Positions 4,863 through 5,201 of a DNA stretch of 5,201 nucleotides are shown piece after piece. Positions within the stretch are counted from its first letter, which is position 1. Every line of letters starts with the position of its first letter. Source of the DNA: Methanoregulaceae archaeon (GTDB lineage: Archaea > Halobacteriota > Methanomicrobia > Methanomicrobiales > Methanospirillaceae); contig JALOPT010000153.1 in the NCBI GenBank assembly GCA_025453715.1, positions 1 to 5,201 on the forward strand, in the 5' to 3' direction. The notes below the pieces were generated by a model. That model had not been told where the DNA came from, ran no database searches, and saw nothing but the letters and a program-made list of their open reading frames with translations. The translations under genes were made by a program, and so were the position numbers.

Positions 4863-5201
4863 ATGTCCGAAAAAAGCAGCCCTGGTACTCTCGCCTCTGT
4901 GAAGTTCAGGACCATTGCCCATTTTTATGACCCTGATGACCCGACCCCTGAATATAACCGTGAACTCACCGATCGTGCTGAAAATGCCATCGTCCTTTCA
5001 GTCCTTGATGTGCCGGATAAGAAAATCTCACCAGTCTGCGACCATATTGAACTCCTGTTCCCTGGACCGGACCTTACACCCGGACGCGAGACTGCTATCG
5101 TTTCCGCGACCAGGTCCCATTTTAAGAACCGGTCCAGCGAGATAAAAAGGAGCAGCATCCTGACTATCCGGGTCGGGCTTCGGGAAGTCTGGCTCACAGT
5201 C
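4863..5201 (+). CDS. Hypothetical protein, N-terminal 113 codons, 3' end outside window
   Basis: Open without a stop from the ATG at 4863 to the last base, preceded by a good GGTGA site. I do not recognise the family. The visible part is soluble and mixed-charge. VKFRTIAHFY (13-22) is followed by an acidic turn DPDDPTPEYN (23-32) and a probable helix RELTDRAENAIVLSVL (33-48). A Pro-rich linker with LFPGPDLTPGRE (65-76) comes next, then a basic helix AIVSATRSHFKNRSSEIKR (78-96), and the start of a hydrophobic or beta stretch ILTIRVGLREVWLTV (99-113) at the edge. There is no signal peptide or Cys cluster (only C59). The end pattern would be compatible with a membrane or beta domain following, but this cannot be seen. 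It is on the same strand as rsgA but separated from it by 178 bases, with a possible promoter of its own. Confidence 0.8.
   Translation, partial: MSEKSSPGTLASVKFRTIAHFYDPDDPTPEYNRELTDRAENAIVLSVLDVPDKKISPVCDHIELLFPGPDLTPGRETAIVSATRSHFKNRSSEIKRSSILTIRVGLREVWLTV

Noticed and set aside
4535..4915. 126-codon minus-strand ORF between rsgA and the last gene
   Set aside because: Half is antisense to the conserved RsgA C-terminus, the rest is antisense to a leader region, and no motif is seen.
4925..5197. 90-codon minus-strand ORF at the right edge
   Set aside because: Antisense shadow of the open plus-strand frame that has a GGTGA site.
1..5201. CRISPR array, insertion sequence or prophage signature
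   Set aside because: No regularly spaced repeats, transposase, integrase or long terminal inverted repeats; the only tandem repeat of note is the 34-bp duplication in rsgA.

Overview
The window looks like chromosomal DNA from a methanogenic archaeon, most likely of the Methanomicrobiales type. This is inferred from AT-rich TATA-like boxes about 25 bases upstream of starts (some implying leaderless mRNAs), GGTGA-type ribosome binding sites, U-tract rather than hairpin-plus-U terminators, and the general character of the proteins. No rRNA, tRNA or other taxonomic anchor is present, so the assignment is tentative.

Layout. (1) Bases 2-595, plus strand: the C-terminal bulk of a GNAT N-acetyltransferase whose start lies left of the window. 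(2) Bases 752-1989, minus strand, convergent with it: a two-gene operon joined by an ATGA overlap. It encodes an HNH nuclease with an extra Cys cluster, then a YgjP/DUF45 zinc metallopeptidase-like protein with an HELCH motif. (3) Bases 1990-2385: no convincing gene, but several palindromes and a strong T-tract. (4) Bases 2386-2655, minus strand: a small glutaredoxin-like protein with a CEYS active-site variant. (5) Bases 2977-3243, plus strand: an 88-residue two-helix membrane protein of unknown function with a well-placed TATA box. (6) Bases 3553-4684, plus strand: rsgA, the circularly permuted ribosome-assembly GTPase. It is broken by a perfect 34-bp tandem duplication that shifts the frame exactly at the G3 motif. 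(7) Bases 4863-5201, plus strand: the first 113 codons of an unrecognised protein that runs off the right edge.

How the genes relate. Most are independent single-gene units. The only firm functional pairing is the HNH nuclease with the metallopeptidase. Their overlapping start and stop imply co-translation, and a nuclease next to a DUF45 peptidase could be a small genome-maintenance or defence module, but the sequence does not prove this. The most solid anomaly is the rsgA duplication. It leaves a complete DNPG motif and an ATG in the second copy, so the gene is either a recent pseudogene, a reversible slippage allele, an assembly error, or (least likely) a split gene translated by re-initiation.
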